Shown one piece after another: positions 26,660 to 35,459 of a stretch of 64,000 bases of DNA. The notes beneath the pieces are model-generated. The model saw only the letters and a list, made by a program, of their open reading frames with translations. It ran no database searches and was not told the DNA's origin. Location of the stretch: assembly GCF_002797445.1 (NCBI RefSeq), contig NZ_PGEP01000001.1:3658501-3722500 (forward strand). The letters are read 5' to 3'. Source of the stretch: Acidovorax sp. 69. GTDB lineage: Bacteria > Pseudomonadota > Gammaproteobacteria > Burkholderiales > Burkholderiaceae_C. Numbering within the stretch: position 1 is the stretch's first letter; every line of letters begins with the position of its first letter. The translations under genes were made by a program, and so were the position numbers.

Positions 26660-27130
26660 TTATGCCGATGCCATGGCTTTTTGGCCGACCTGCACCGCGC
26701 GCACGATGTTCTGGTAGCCCGTGCAGCGGCAGATATTGCCTTCGAGCAGCTCACGGATCTCGCCTTCGCTGGCGCCTGGATGGTTCTTGCACAGGTCCAC
26801 CGCGCTCATCACCATGCCAGGGGTGCAGAAGCCGCACTGCAGGCCATGACACTCCTTGAACGCCGCCTGCATGGGGTGCATGGTGCCGTCCGGGGCGGCC
26901 ATGCCTTCGATGGTGGTCACCTCGGCCCCTTGGGCCTGCACCGCCAGCATGGCGCAGGATTTGACGGCCCGGCCGTTCACATGCACGGTGCATGCGCCGC
27001 ACTGGCTGGTGTCGCAGCCCACATGGGTGCCGGTGAGCGCGAGGTGCTCTCGCAGCGCGTGGACCAGCAGGGTGTTGGGAGGAACGTCAACACTGGCAGC
27101 GCGCCCGTTGACGGTGAACTGGACTTGCAT
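26660..27130 (-). CDS. coxS: CoxS-type [2Fe-2S] small subunit
   Basis: A 156-residue iron-sulfur subunit. An N-terminal plant-ferredoxin-like cluster is ligated by cysteines in [14 protein letters not shown] and VKSC; a second four-helix domain has CGFC and CRC ([10 protein letters not shown]). It carries electrons from the molybdenum site of CoxL to FAD in CoxM. It is the first gene of the cox operon, facing the GAF/Fis regulator, with an AGGAGA ribosome-binding site. Confidence 0.93.
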   Translation of the reverse strand: MQVQFTVNGRAASVDVPPNTLLVHALREHLALTGTHVGCDTSQCGACTVHVNGRAVKSCAMLAVQAQGAEVTTIEGMAAPDGTMHPMQAAFKECHGLQCGFCTPGMVMSAVDLCKNHPGASEGEIRELLEGNICRCTGYQNIVRAVQVGQKAMASA

Positions 27131-27240
27131 CTGGCTGTCTCCTGGATAGGTTTTGGCTGGATAAGAACGTGTTCACGATCTCGCAGGGGCCCATGAATGC
27201 GTTCTTAACCCGCGCATCTTCTGCCGCGCCCCCGCCCCGA

Positions 27241-27250
27241 TCCCTAGGGA
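27241..27250. promoter_or_regulatory. Palindrome in the coxS-regulator intergenic region
   Basis: TCCCTAGGGA is a perfect 10-bp palindrome in the 220 bp between coxS and the divergent regulator, and a half-site (CCCTAG) follows after three bases (27254-27259). It may be a binding site for that regulator. No clear sigma-54 promoter was seen. Confidence 0.35.
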
Positions 27251-27350
27251 CAACCCTAGATTTCCAGCGGCCCCGGCTGGATATTCTCAAAATGAAACAT
27301 GCTGCACTGCACACCAGAGCATCATGCGGACATCCAGGAGCCTGTTCCCC

Positions 27351-28502
27351 ATGCTTTCCTCAGCGCCCAGCACCACCGCACACCGCCACGCGCTCATTGC
27401 GCAGGCCCGCCAGAGCTTGCTGGCGGGTGGCGCAGCGCCTGCGCACGCAGAGGTCGAGCCATGGATTGCACGGTCGTGGCAACGCTGCCTGACGCAGGGG
27501 CTCAACCCTGCGCAGCGTGTAGCGTTTGACGCCGTCAGCGCTCCGGCGCTGCGCCGCAGCCTGGAGGAGAACCACCCCCTGCTGCACGCGGCCCGCCCGG
27601 TGCTGGACCAACTCACCCGCGCCATCGCCGGCATGCGCTACTTCGCCATACTCACGGACGCACGTGGCATCGTGGTGAATGTGCAGGGCCCTTGCGACCG
27701 CAGTGACCCGCGCGCAAGTTCGATCGGCCGGGTGGGCATTGATCTCTCGGAGGCCGCCGTGGGCACCACTGCCATTGGCGCTGCACTGGCCGAACTGCAG
27801 CCCGTGTGGCTGCACCGGGGCGAACATTTTTTTGACGACAACAGCAGTTACAGCTGCGCAGGTGCCCCGCTGTTCGACCCCCATGGCCAGTGCGTGGGCA
27901 TGCTGGACCTGACCGGCATTGACGTGCCCGAACGGCCCGAGCTGCGCCACCTTGTGGCGCGCTCGGCCCGCGCCATGGAAGATGCCCTGTTGCTGCAACG
28001 ACCCCATGCACTGCTGCTTCGCTTGAACTGGCCCGGCTGCACGCTGGGCGGCGAGGGGGATGGCCTGCTGGCGCTGGACGGCGATGGTGTGGTGATGGGC
28101 GCCAACAGCATGGCACGCCAGCTGGTGCCCCAGCCCCTGCGCATGCCTGGCACACCCACCCATTGCAGTGACCTGCTGGCCATGCCCTGGACCATGCTGT
28201 TCGATGCGGCACGGCGGCACCCGGCGCAACCGCTGGATTTACCTCTGTGGTCAGGTCTGCGTCTGCAGGCCCTGGCACAACTGCGAGATCTCACCCGCAG
28301 CAGTGCCAGTGGCCCGGCAACCGCAGTGGCGCACGCCACGCCATCGGCGCCTTCGGTGGCAGCCCCGCTGCGCGAGGCCGAAACCGCTCTGATCCGCCGA
28401 GCCGTACAGGACGCCCGTGGCAACGTGGCTGAAGCCGCCCGTGCGCTGGGCATCAGCCGCGCCACGGTGTATCGAAAGCTGGGCGCACCCAAGGGGCCGT
28501 GA
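27351..28502 (+). CDS. AcoR-like GAF/Fis regulator lacking the AAA+ domain
   Basis: A 383-residue regulator. The N-terminal half (about residues 10-220) has the AcoR/GAF pattern (ARSWQRCLTQGLNP; VGIDLSEAAVGTTAIG; YSCAGAPLFDPHG). A middle PAS-like region follows, then a C-terminal Fis-type helix-turn-helix (EAETALIRRAVQDARGN, ARALGISRATVYRKLG). The sigma-54 AAA+ domain normally found between them is missing, so it cannot activate sigma-54 promoters in the usual way. It faces the cox operon across 220 bp and probably controls it. The start at 27351 has an AGGAG 10 bp upstream. Confidence 0.88.
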   Translation: MLSSAPSTTAHRHALIAQARQSLLAGGAAPAHAEVEPWIARSWQRCLTQGLNPAQRVAFDAVSAPALRRSLEENHPLLHAARPVLDQLTRAIAGMRYFAILTDARGIVVNVQGPCDRSDPRASSIGRVGIDLSEAAVGTTAIGAALAELQPVWLHRGEHFFDDNSSYSCAGAPLFDPHGQCVGMLDLTGIDVPERPELRHLVARSARAMEDALLLQRPHALLLRLNWPGCTLGGEGDGLLALDGDGVVMGANSMARQLVPQPLRMPGTPTHCSDLLAMPWTMLFDAARRHPAQPLDLPLWSGLRLQALAQLRDLTRSSASGPATAVAHATPSAPSVAAPLREAETALIRRAVQDARGNVAEAARALGISRATVYRKLGAPKGP

Positions 28503-28548
28503 GCACCCCCACCAGGCCAGCGCCCGGTGGGCCGCTACACCAAACCCC

Positions 28549-28619
28549 TCAAAATTTGAATGAAATTGGGCTGTAGCGCTTATGAATCATGCGCCAAATG
28601 CTATTAAATAAGTAGCATT
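28549..28619. repeat. Dispersed short repeat between the AcoR-like gene and modE
   Basis: This AT-rich stretch contains TATGAATCATGCGCCA, identical to the copy near 23373, flanked by TGTAGCGCT and ATGCTATTAAATAAGTAGCATT; the latter can form an ATGCTA/TAGCAT stem. It fills most of the gap between convergent genes. Confidence 0.5.
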
Positions 28620-28629
28620 AAAACGAACA

Positions 28630-29442
28630 TCAGATCTCGGCCAGTGCCAGCACCACTGCGTTTTCCTCCACCCTCAGCACAACCGGGCTGCCAGCACGCA
28701 AGCCACTGTCGGGTGCCGCAAAGCCCACCATCTGCAGACCGCCCGCCAGCTCGGCAGACACCTCGTCACCCGAACCGCCCCGCACCACTCGCGTCGCCCG
28801 GGCATCCAGAAGGTGGGTGCCGGAAGGCACACCCACCGTGGCTTCAGTGGCCAAGGCCACGCGCCCGCGGCGCTCCACCGACACTGCAGTGGCCTTGCAC
28901 AGCGCCTGCACGGCCAGCCCCGGCTGCAGCCCCAGCAGCTCGGCACTTTCGCGGGTGATGCGCGACGCCAGCGCCACTGGCCCATCGCCCGCCCCCCGGC
29001 CATCCAACCCCAGCAAAAGGTGCACGCGCACGATCTGCCCCTGCACCGAGAGCCGCTCCACCACACAGGGCAACTGGTTGCGCATGCTGGTGCGCACGGC
29101 CAGCCGCGCCAGTGCAGGCCCCGCATGGGGCGTGGCCTGCCAGCACGAGAGCACAGCGCCGCGCGCCTGCGCCATCGCACTGGCCGCCGCCAGCAACTGC
29201 TGCCCCGCCTCGGTCAACTGGGCCCCGCCGCCCCCTGCCCCGCCCACCGCGCGGGCCACCAGTGGCGTGCCCGCCAGGTTGGTCAGCGTGTCCACTGCCT
29301 GCCACGCGGCCTTGTAGCTCACGCCCACGGCACGCGCAGCCTGCGAGATGGAGCCACAGGCGCCAATCTGGCGCAGGATGTCGATGCGTTTGTCGGTCAG
29401 GGCATGGCCCAGCGCGTCGCTGAGAGAGGGAGAAGCAGGCAT
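28630..29442 (-). CDS. modE: ModE-family molybdate-responsive regulator
   Basis: A 270-residue protein. An N-terminal LysR-like winged helix (about 5-115: GACGSISQAARAVGVSYKAAWQ) is followed by two TOBE (MOP) repeats (about 120-190 and 200-268: GQIVRVHLLLG; SAELAGGLQMVGFAAP) that bind molybdate or tungstate. ModE represses modABC when molybdate is plentiful and can activate molybdoenzyme genes. A palindromic ModE-type site lies before modA at 33937. The start at 29442 gives the usual N terminus; a longer frame to 29478 is not needed. It overlaps nothing and is convergent to the AcoR-like gene. Confidence 0.9.
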   Translation of the reverse strand: MPASPSLSDALGHALTDKRIDILRQIGACGSISQAARAVGVSYKAAWQAVDTLTNLAGTPLVARAVGGAGGGGAQLTEAGQQLLAAASAMAQARGAVLSCWQATPHAGPALARLAVRTSMRNQLPCVVERLSVQGQIVRVHLLLGLDGRGAGDGPVALASRITRESAELLGLQPGLAVQALCKATAVSVERRGRVALATEATVGVPSGTHLLDARATRVVRGGSGDEVSAELAGGLQMVGFAAPDSGLRAGSPVVLRVEENAVVLALAEI

Positions 29443-29470
29443 GCGTCGATGATGCCTGAGCGGCCCCTCT

Positions 29471-29914
29471 TCACGCACCGGTGCGGCGCAGTCCGGCCAC
29501 AGGCTTCACCCGGTTTTGCTTGTGCTCCAGCGCCCCGGCGGCAGCGGCCTTGAGCAGCCGCTGGAACGAAGGGCATTGCGCGTGGCTCTCGGCCGGGCAG
29601 GCCGCCGCATGCCGCAGTCCGTTGCTCATGGCTTTGAGGCGCTTGACCATGGCGTCCAGCTCGTCGGCCTTGGCCGAGAGCAGTTGCCGATCAATGTTCG
29701 GCTCGCCACTGGCCAGAAACATGGAACGGATGTCGTCGAGCGAAAGCCCCGCCGATTGTCCCAGCGCAATCAGCGCCAACTGGTCCAGCACGCCGGGGGC
29801 AAAACGGCGACGCTCACCCGGTGCGCCCACAGAGTGCACCAGTCCCTTTTCTTCGTAATACCGCAGCGTCGAGGCCCGCAGGCCCGAGCGGCGGGCGACT
29901 TCGGCAATGTCCAT
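29471..29914 (-). CDS. MerR-family regulator with CueR-like Cys pair
   Basis: A 147-residue MerR regulator. The winged helix (residues 1-70) opens MDIAEVARRSGLRASTLRYYEEKGL. A long dimer helix follows, and then a loop with C106 and C114 in ACPAESHAQCP. The Cys-x7-Cys spacing with a Pro after each Cys resembles the copper loop of CueR. It faces the DUF2938 gene, and the promoter between them (29925-29955) has the 19-bp spacer typical of MerR-activated promoters, with a dyad that this protein presumably binds. Metal binding is not proven; the position corresponding to the CueR dimer-helix Ser is acidic here by rough alignment. Confidence 0.87.
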   Translation of the reverse strand: MDIAEVARRSGLRASTLRYYEEKGLVHSVGAPGERRRFAPGVLDQLALIALGQSAGLSLDDIRSMFLASGEPNIDRQLLSAKADELDAMVKRLKAMSNGLRHAAACPAESHAQCPSFQRLLKAAAAGALEHKQNRVKPVAGLRRTGA

Positions 29915-29924
29915 CAAAAATCCC

Positions 29925-29955
29925 TTGACCTCAAGTTGACTTGAACTTCTATATT
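29925..29955 (+). promoter_or_regulatory. MerR/SoxR-type promoter with 19-bp spacer and dyad
   Basis: A -35 TTGACC (29925-29930) and a -10 TATATT (29950-29955) are separated by 19 bp, 2 bp more than usual. The spacer holds the dyad TCAAGT-TG-ACTTGA, very close to the SoxR-type box (CCTCAAGTTAACTTGAGG). This is the classic layout for activation by a MerR-family protein that untwists the DNA. It should drive DUF2938-flavodoxin-DUF2798. Confidence 0.85.
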
Positions 29956-29996
29956 CCTTCCAAAACGTTCTTTCGTCAACTTTTCGAGGTGCTTTG

Positions 29997-30494
29997 ATGA
30001 CACTCCCACTGCAAGACATTCCCCTCGCACTCCTGATCGGCATGGGTGCCACCGCTGTCATGGACGCCTGGCTGTTGCTGCTCCGGCGCCTGGGTGTTGC
30101 GACGCTCAACTTCTCCCTGATCGGCCGCTGGGTGGGCCACCTGTTCAAGGGCCAGCTCACCCACACAGCCATTGCCAAGGCGGCGCCCGTCCGGGGCGAG
30201 GTGGCCTGGGGTTGGTTCACGCACTACGCCGTGGGAGTGGCTTTTGCCGCCGTGCTGGTCGGCATCCAGGGCGCAGCCTGGGTCCACCACCCCACCCTGC
30301 TGCCTGCGCTGGCCATGGGCGTCTGCACGGTGGCGGCGCCACTGCTGGTGATGCAGCCCGCCATGGGCTCGGGGTTCGCTGCATCGCGCACACCCACACC
30401 GCTCAAGAACTGCTTGCGCAGCCTGGCCAACCACACGGTCTTTGGCCTGGGCCTGTACCTCTCCGCGCAGGTCGTCGCACTGATTTCACGATGA
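29997..30494 (+). CDS. DUF2938 family membrane protein
   Basis: A 165-residue inner-membrane protein with about four to five hydrophobic segments, matching the DUF2938 pattern (GMGATAVMDAWLLLLRRLG; GRWVGHLFKGQLTH; GWFTHYAVGVAFA; TPLKNCLRSLANHTVFGLGLYL). Its function is unknown. GAGG lies 8 bp before the ATG. It is the first gene behind the MerR-type promoter and is followed 44 bp later by a flavodoxin-fold reductase, so a role in redox or metal stress is inferred from context. Confidence 0.85.
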   Translation: MTLPLQDIPLALLIGMGATAVMDAWLLLLRRLGVATLNFSLIGRWVGHLFKGQLTHTAIAKAAPVRGEVAWGWFTHYAVGVAFAAVLVGIQGAAWVHHPTLLPALAMGVCTVAAPLLVMQPAMGSGFAASRTPTPLKNCLRSLANHTVFGLGLYLSAQVVALISR

Positions 30495-30538
30495 CCTCTG
30501 TTTGCACCTCCCGAAATCACCACACTGGAATCGACACC

Positions 30539-31138
30539 ATGAAAACCATCGCCATCGTTTATCACAGCGCCCACGGGCACACCGCACACATCGCCCGCCA
30601 TGTCCTGGAGGGCACCCAGAGCCTCCCCGGCATTCAAACCGATCTGCTGCAGGCCGAAGACCTGGCCCGAACGCCCGATGATCTGCTGCACTACGACGGT
30701 GTCATCCTCGGCTCTCCCACCTACCTGGGCGGGGTGTCCGGCCCGTTCAAGACCTTCATGGATGCCACCGGCCGCTTGTGGAAGACTCAGCAGCTCAAGA
30801 ATGTGCTCGCTGCAGGTTTCACCGTTTCGTCGCTGCCCGCGGGTGACAAGCAGTCCACGCTGGTATCCATGTTCGTGTTTGCCATGCAGCACGGCATGGT
30901 GTGGGTGGGCAACCCCATCCTTCCCGAACAGCACGCCGGGGTGCCGTACGACGAGGCCGCCAATCGGCTGGGCTCCTGGTCGGGCCTGATGGCGCAGGCA
31001 GGCCATGGTGCGGCAGCCGATGCCTTTGTGCCCGGCGATACCAAGACCGCCCGCATGTTCGGGCAGCATTTCGCCGAGACGCTGCAGCGCCTGGGCGGTG
31101 TGGCTGCGCACCAGCCCGGCGAGGAGGTCACCGCATGA
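30539..31138 (+). CDS. Flavodoxin-fold NAD(P)H:quinone oxidoreductase (WrbA-like)
   Basis: A 199-residue FMN-binding protein. The phosphate-binding loop follows MKTIAIVYHSAHGHT; further flavin contacts are in GSPTYLGGVSGPFKTFMDATG and FTVSSLPAGDKQST. WrbA-type enzymes reduce quinones by two electrons and so avoid semiquinone radicals. The start at 30539 matches the flavodoxin N terminus. The stop overlaps the next start by 4 bp (ATGA). The MerR-type promoter upstream suggests induction by redox-active compounds or metal. Confidence 0.9.
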   Translation: MKTIAIVYHSAHGHTAHIARHVLEGTQSLPGIQTDLLQAEDLARTPDDLLHYDGVILGSPTYLGGVSGPFKTFMDATGRLWKTQQLKNVLAAGFTVSSLPAGDKQSTLVSMFVFAMQHGMVWVGNPILPEQHAGVPYDEAANRLGSWSGLMAQAGHGAAADAFVPGDTKTARMFGQHFAETLQRLGGVAAHQPGEEVTA

Positions 31139-31362
31139 TCCCCGCCCGCTATGGCCCTGTGCTGTTCAGCCTGATCCTGTCGGGAGTGATGTCGCTGCTG
31201 GTGTCAGGCATCTCCACCTTTCGCGCTGTGCAGCCCCAGCAGGATTGGGTGAGCCTCTGGGCGGGTGCCTGGCTCACGGGGTGGCTGGTCGCGTTCCCGG
31301 CGGTGATGCTGGCGGCCCCGTTGGCCCGCAAGGTGGTGGCACGGCTCACCACCAAGGGCTGA
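31135..31362 (+). CDS. DUF2798 family small membrane protein
   Basis: A 75-residue protein with two membrane segments (PVLFSLILSGVMSLLVSGIS and AWLTGWLVAFPAVMLAAPLA), the DUF2798 layout. Function unknown. It is translationally coupled to the flavodoxin-fold reductase through an ATGA overlap and ends the MerR-controlled operon. A terminator was not found before the convergent acr3 gene 24 bp away. Confidence 0.85.
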   Translation: MIPARYGPVLFSLILSGVMSLLVSGISTFRAVQPQQDWVSLWAGAWLTGWLVAFPAVMLAAPLARKVVARLTTKG

Positions 31363-31386
31363 TCTGGCTTTGCCCCACCGCGCCAA

Positions 31387-32466
31387 TCACGCCCGCTCGT
31401 ACCAGCCCTTGCTGCGGTTGACGATGTGCACCACCAACAGCATCACCGGCACCTCGATCAGCACCCCCACCACCGTGGCCAGCGCGGCGCCCGAATGAAA
31501 GCCGAACAGGCTGATGGCGGCCGCCACCGCCAGCTCGAAAAAGTTGGAGGCGCCGATCAGTGCCGACGGGCAGGCGACGTTGTGCTTCTCGCCCACCGCG
31601 CGGTTGAGCCAGTACGCCAGCCCGGCATTGAAGAACACCTGGATCAGGATGGGCACGGCCAGCAAGGCAATCACCAGCGGCTGTTGCAGGATGGCCTCGC
31701 CCTGAAACGCAAACAGCAACACCAGTGTGGCCAGCAGCGCCGTGATGGACCAGGGGCCCATGCGCGCCATGACGGCCTCAAACACCGCCATGCCCTTGGT
31801 CAGCAACGACCGGCGCAGCCACTGGGCCAGCACCACCGGGATCACAATGTAGAGCACCACCGAGGTCAGCAAGGTGTCCCAGGGCACGGTGATGGCCGAG
31901 ATGCCCAGCAAAAACGCCACCAGCGGGGCAAACGCAATCACCATGATGCTGTCGTTCAGCGCCACCTGCGACAGCGTGAACAACGGGTCGCCGCCGGTGA
32001 GGCGGCTCCACACAAACACCATGGCCGTGCACGGCGCCGCCGCCAGCAGGATGAGGCCAGCGATGTAGCTGTCGAGCTGGTCCGCCGGCAGATACGGCGC
32101 AAACCATTGGCGAATGAACAGCCAGCCCAGAAACGCCATGGAGAACGGCTTGACCAGCCAGTTCACCACCAGCGTCACGCCGATGCCCTTGGCGTGTTTG
32201 CGCACTTCACCCAGCGCACCAAAATCCACCTTCACCAGCATGGGGACGACCATCACCCAAATCAGCAACCCGACGGGCAGGTTGACCTGTGCGATCTCCA
32301 TGCGGCCCACGGCCTGGAAGGCCCTGGGGAACAACTGTCCCAGCGCAATGCCGACCACGATGCACAAAAACACCCACACCGTGAGGTAGCGCTCGAACAT
32401 GCTCATGGGGGCGGGTATCGGTGCGCCCGGCGTTTGCTGCGCCGGCGCCTCGCAGTGCGCACTCAT
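31387..32466 (-). CDS. acr3: Acr3-family arsenite efflux permease
   Basis: A 359-residue membrane protein with ten hydrophobic segments of the ACR3 type. Conserved patches are PVGLLIWVMVVPMLVKVDF, APCTAMVFVWSRLTGGDP (with the essential Cys in PCTAMV) and SALIGASNFFELAVAAAI. It expels arsenite from the cytoplasm. It is the last gene of arsR-arsI-arsC-acr3, and its start overlaps the arsC stop by 4 bp. The N-terminal ~20 residues before MSMFERYLTV are soluble and contain one Cys and one His. Confidence 0.92.
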   Translation of the reverse strand: MSAHCEAPAQQTPGAPIPAPMSMFERYLTVWVFLCIVVGIALGQLFPRAFQAVGRMEIAQVNLPVGLLIWVMVVPMLVKVDFGALGEVRKHAKGIGVTLVVNWLVKPFSMAFLGWLFIRQWFAPYLPADQLDSYIAGLILLAAAPCTAMVFVWSRLTGGDPLFTLSQVALNDSIMVIAFAPLVAFLLGISAITVPWDTLLTSVVLYIVIPVVLAQWLRRSLLTKGMAVFEAVMARMGPWSITALLATLVLLFAFQGEAILQQPLVIALLAVPILIQVFFNAGLAYWLNRAVGEKHNVACPSALIGASNFFELAVAAAISLFGFHSGAALATVVGVLIEVPVMLLVVHIVNRSKGWYERA

Positions 32467-32969
32467 GGCGCCACGGCGTGCCGGGCCAGCTCACGGGCCG
32501 AGCCTTGCAGCAGGGTCTTTTCGAGCTTGTCCGCAGGCAAGTTGATGAGCAGCTCCAGCCGCTGATGAATGGCGTGCAGCGTTTTGCGAAAGGCCTCGCG
32601 TTTTTCGTCTTCCGACGCATCACCCTCGGACGGATCGGCATAACCCCAGTGCGCCGTGGCCGGATGACCCGGCCAAATCGGGCACACCTCGCCCGCTGCG
32701 TTGTCGCAGACGGTGATGATGAGATCCATCGCAGGCGCACCGGGGGCCGCAAACTCGTCCCAGCCCTTGCTGCGCAGGCCTTCGGTGGCAATCCCCGCAG
32801 CCCGCAGCACCTGCAGGCCCAGGGGGTGGGGTTGCTGGTTGGCGCGTGGGCTGCTCCCTGCGGAATAGGCCTTGAAGCGGCCGGGGGCCATGTCGTTGAG
32901 CAACGCCTCTGCCAGGATGCTGCGGGCAGAGTTGTGGGTGCAGAGGAACAGGACGTTCAGCGTGTTCAT
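32463..32969 (-). CDS. arsC: Arsenate reductase of the low-molecular-weight phosphatase (thioredoxin/glutaredoxin) type
   Basis: A 168-residue protein. The phosphatase P loop CTHNSARS (Cys10) is followed by GSSPRANQQPHPLG, and a second cysteine-bearing segment reads TVCDNAAGEVCPIWPG. It reduces arsenate to arsenite, which Acr3 then exports. The C-terminal ~35 residues form an extra helical tail. It starts 9 bp after arsI ends and overlaps acr3 by 4 bp. Confidence 0.93.
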   Translation of the reverse strand: MNTLNVLFLCTHNSARSILAEALLNDMAPGRFKAYSAGSSPRANQQPHPLGLQVLRAAGIATEGLRSKGWDEFAAPGAPAMDLIITVCDNAAGEVCPIWPGHPATAHWGYADPSEGDASEDEKREAFRKTLHAIHQRLELLINLPADKLEKTLLQGSARELARHAVAP

Positions 32970-32978
32970 GGGCAGCCC

Positions 32979-33476
32979 TCAGCAGCAGGTGGCTTTGGTG
33001 GGGGCGGCCGTTGCGGGGCCACAGCACGCGGGCCGGGCCACTGCGGGGGCAGACTCTGCGGCAGGGGCACAGCAGGCGCCCGCTGCAGCAGGCTGGCTGG
33101 CCTCATTGAAGACGGGGATGTCGCCCAGCGTGTGGAAATGCTCCCACGCAATGCCCTGCGGGTCGGTCACCCAATGCTTTTCGCTGCGCGCATAGCAACA
33201 GGTGGTGCTGCCTTCATCCAGCAGCGCCATGTCGGCAGCCTCTGCACGGGCCTTCAAAGTGGCCAGTTCGCCTGCGTCGTCGGTCTGCATGCCGAAGTGG
33301 TCCAGCCCCGGCTTGGCGCCCCGGGTGGAAATTGCGAAGTTGATGCGCGGGTCTTCCAGCATCCACTTGGCGTAGTCGGTCTCGACACGGGCAGGCTGGG
33401 CGTCAAACAGCTTGGAATAGAAAGCGATGCTCTGGGCCAGGTCTTCGACATGCACATGGGCGTGGAAACGTTTCAT
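32979..33476 (-). CDS. arsI: ArsI/CadI-type vicinal-oxygen-chelate metalloprotein with Cys-rich tail
   Basis: A 165-residue glyoxalase/dioxygenase-fold protein. Likely metal ligands are in the HAHVHV start (H5-H9), H60 (GLDHFG) and E112 (WEHF). The vicinal pair C93-C94 in TTCCYA is the trivalent-arsenic site of ArsI C-As lyases. A C-terminal tail (about 125-165) adds further Cys-Cys pairs (ACC, ACC, TCC) among Ala/Pro and may bind or hand over metalloid. ArsI cleaves the C-As bond of trivalent organoarsenicals using Fe(II) and O2. CadI-like cadmium binding is the alternative. Confidence 0.87.
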   Translation of the reverse strand: MKRFHAHVHVEDLAQSIAFYSKLFDAQPARVETDYAKWMLEDPRINFAISTRGAKPGLDHFGMQTDDAGELATLKARAEAADMALLDEGSTTCCYARSEKHWVTDPQGIAWEHFHTLGDIPVFNEASQPAAAGACCAPAAESAPAVARPACCGPATAAPTKATCC

Positions 33477-33826
33477 AAGGGTTCTCCTTCAACAAGGGGT
33501 TCACAGTGGCAGGACGACGCCGCTTCAGAAGGCGCACACGCGGCCCCCTGGCAGCAGTTTTCGGTGAGGTAGCCCAAAAGCGCGTTCATGGTGTCGAACG
33601 CAGCGCGGTAGATCAGGTTGCGGCCCTGCCGCTCCTGGCTGATGAGCCCCGCATGGGTCAGCTCCTTCAAATGGAACGACAAGGTGTTGGCAGCAACCTC
33701 CAGCTGCGTAGACAAATCCCCCGGGGTCAGCCCGGCAGGGCCAGCCACCACCAGGGCGCGAAAGACCCGCAGGCGAACCTCCTGAGCCAAAGCAGCGAGG
33801 GCACGGACAACATCGATTTCTTGCAT
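33473..33826 (-). CDS. arsR: ArsR-family arsenic-responsive repressor
   Basis: A 117-residue ArsR/SmtB winged-helix repressor (LAALAQEVRLRVFRAL; TLSFHLKELTHAGLI). Cysteines cluster at the C terminus: C91, C92 and C97 (ENCCQGAAC), plus C106 and C108. This is the C-terminal arsenite-site type rather than the classic helix-5 CxC type. It is the first gene of the ars operon, overlapping arsI by 4 bp. The start at 33826 opens MQEIDVVRALAAL. Confidence 0.92.
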   Translation of the reverse strand: MQEIDVVRALAALAQEVRLRVFRALVVAGPAGLTPGDLSTQLEVAANTLSFHLKELTHAGLISQERQGRNLIYRAAFDTMNALLGYLTENCCQGAACAPSEAASSCHCEPLVEGEPL

Positions 33827-33832
33827 ACATTT

Positions 33833-33861
33833 ATAATACAACGATTATTGAATTATTGGAA
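33833..33861 (-). promoter_or_regulatory. Candidate arsR promoter with tandem ATTATTG operator
   Basis: On the minus strand a TTCCAA (-35-like) and a TATTAT (-10) are 17 bp apart. Two direct ATTATTG repeats (33844-33850 and 33852-33858, plus strand) lie over the spacer and -35, as expected for ArsR repression. The -10 is so close to the start codon that the arsR message would be almost leaderless. Confidence 0.45.
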
Positions 33862-33928
33862 TAACCATCACGGACAAACTTCAGCGGCGCATGGCCCCCT
33901 TTGAAAGCGCACCCTTTTTCCTCGGGCA

Positions 33929-34739
<811 letters not shown>

Positions 34740-34774
34740 TCGCCTTCGGGCCCTCCGACCTCCTCCCCATCTTC

Positions 34775-35458
34775 ATGCCCTTCTCCAGCGCCGACCTGGC
34801 GGCCATTGGCCTCACCCTGCGGCTGGCGGGCACCACCATGCTGCTGCTGTTGGTGCTGTGCACACCGCTGGCCTGGTGGCTGGCACACACCCCATCGCGC
34901 TGGCGCGGGCCAGTGTCGGCACTGGTAGCGCTGCCGCTGGTACTGCCCCCCACCGTGATCGGTTTTTATCTGCTGGTCACGATGGGCCCGCACGGGCCCC
35001 TGGGGCAGTTCACCCAATGGCTGGGCCTGGGCACCCTGCCCTTCACCTTCTGGGGCCTGGTACTGGGTTCCCTCATTTATTCACTGCCTTTTGCCGTGCA
35101 ACCGCTGCAGCACGCGTTTGAGGCCATCGGCCATCGCCCGCTGGAAGCGGCGGCCACGCTGGGCGCCGGGCCGATGGACCGGTTTTTCACCGTGGCGCTG
35201 CCCCTGGCGCGACCAGGCTTCATCACTGCCGCCATCCTGAGCTTTGCGCACACCGTGGGCGAGTTTGGTGTGGTGCTCATGCTGGGAGGCAACATCCCCG
35301 GGGTGACGCGCGTGGTGTCAGTGCAGATCTATGACCATGTCGAGGCCCTCGAATACACCCAGGCCCACTGGCTGGCGGGGGGCATGGTGCTGTTTTCGTT
35401 TGTGGTGTTGCTGGGGCTGAACCTCACCCGCCGCAAGGCCACCTCGATGGTGCAGTGA
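34775..35458 (+). CDS. modB: Molybdate ABC transporter permease ModB
   Basis: A 227-residue permease with about five membrane helices. The binding-protein-dependent permease EAA-like motif lies in [21 protein letters not shown], followed by [20 protein letters not shown], a ModB signature. Two copies would form the channel energised by ModC. It begins 35 bp after modA and ends 1 bp before the modC start. Confidence 0.95.
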   Translation: MPFSSADLAAIGLTLRLAGTTMLLLLVLCTPLAWWLAHTPSRWRGPVSALVALPLVLPPTVIGFYLLVTMGPHGPLGQFTQWLGLGTLPFTFWGLVLGSLIYSLPFAVQPLQHAFEAIGHRPLEAAATLGAGPMDRFFTVALPLARPGFITAAILSFAHTVGEFGVVLMLGGNIPGVTRVVSVQIYDHVEALEYTQAHWLAGGMVLFSFVVLLGLNLTRRKATSMVQ

Positions 35459-35459
35459 C

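Noticed and set aside
23904-26717. A 937-codon open frame on the plus strand
   Set aside because: It is the antisense shadow of coxL and coxM, whose motifs are clear. GC-rich codons leave antisense frames open; the product is rich in His, Arg and Gly and shows no family pattern.
27131-27350. A sigma-54 promoter for the cox operon
   Set aside because: No GG-N10-GC element with good flanks was found, and the facing regulator has no AAA+ domain.
27324-28502. A full sigma-54 activator (AcoR)
   Set aside because: The central AAA+ domain with its GAFTGA loop is absent; only GAF-like and Fis-type domains are seen.
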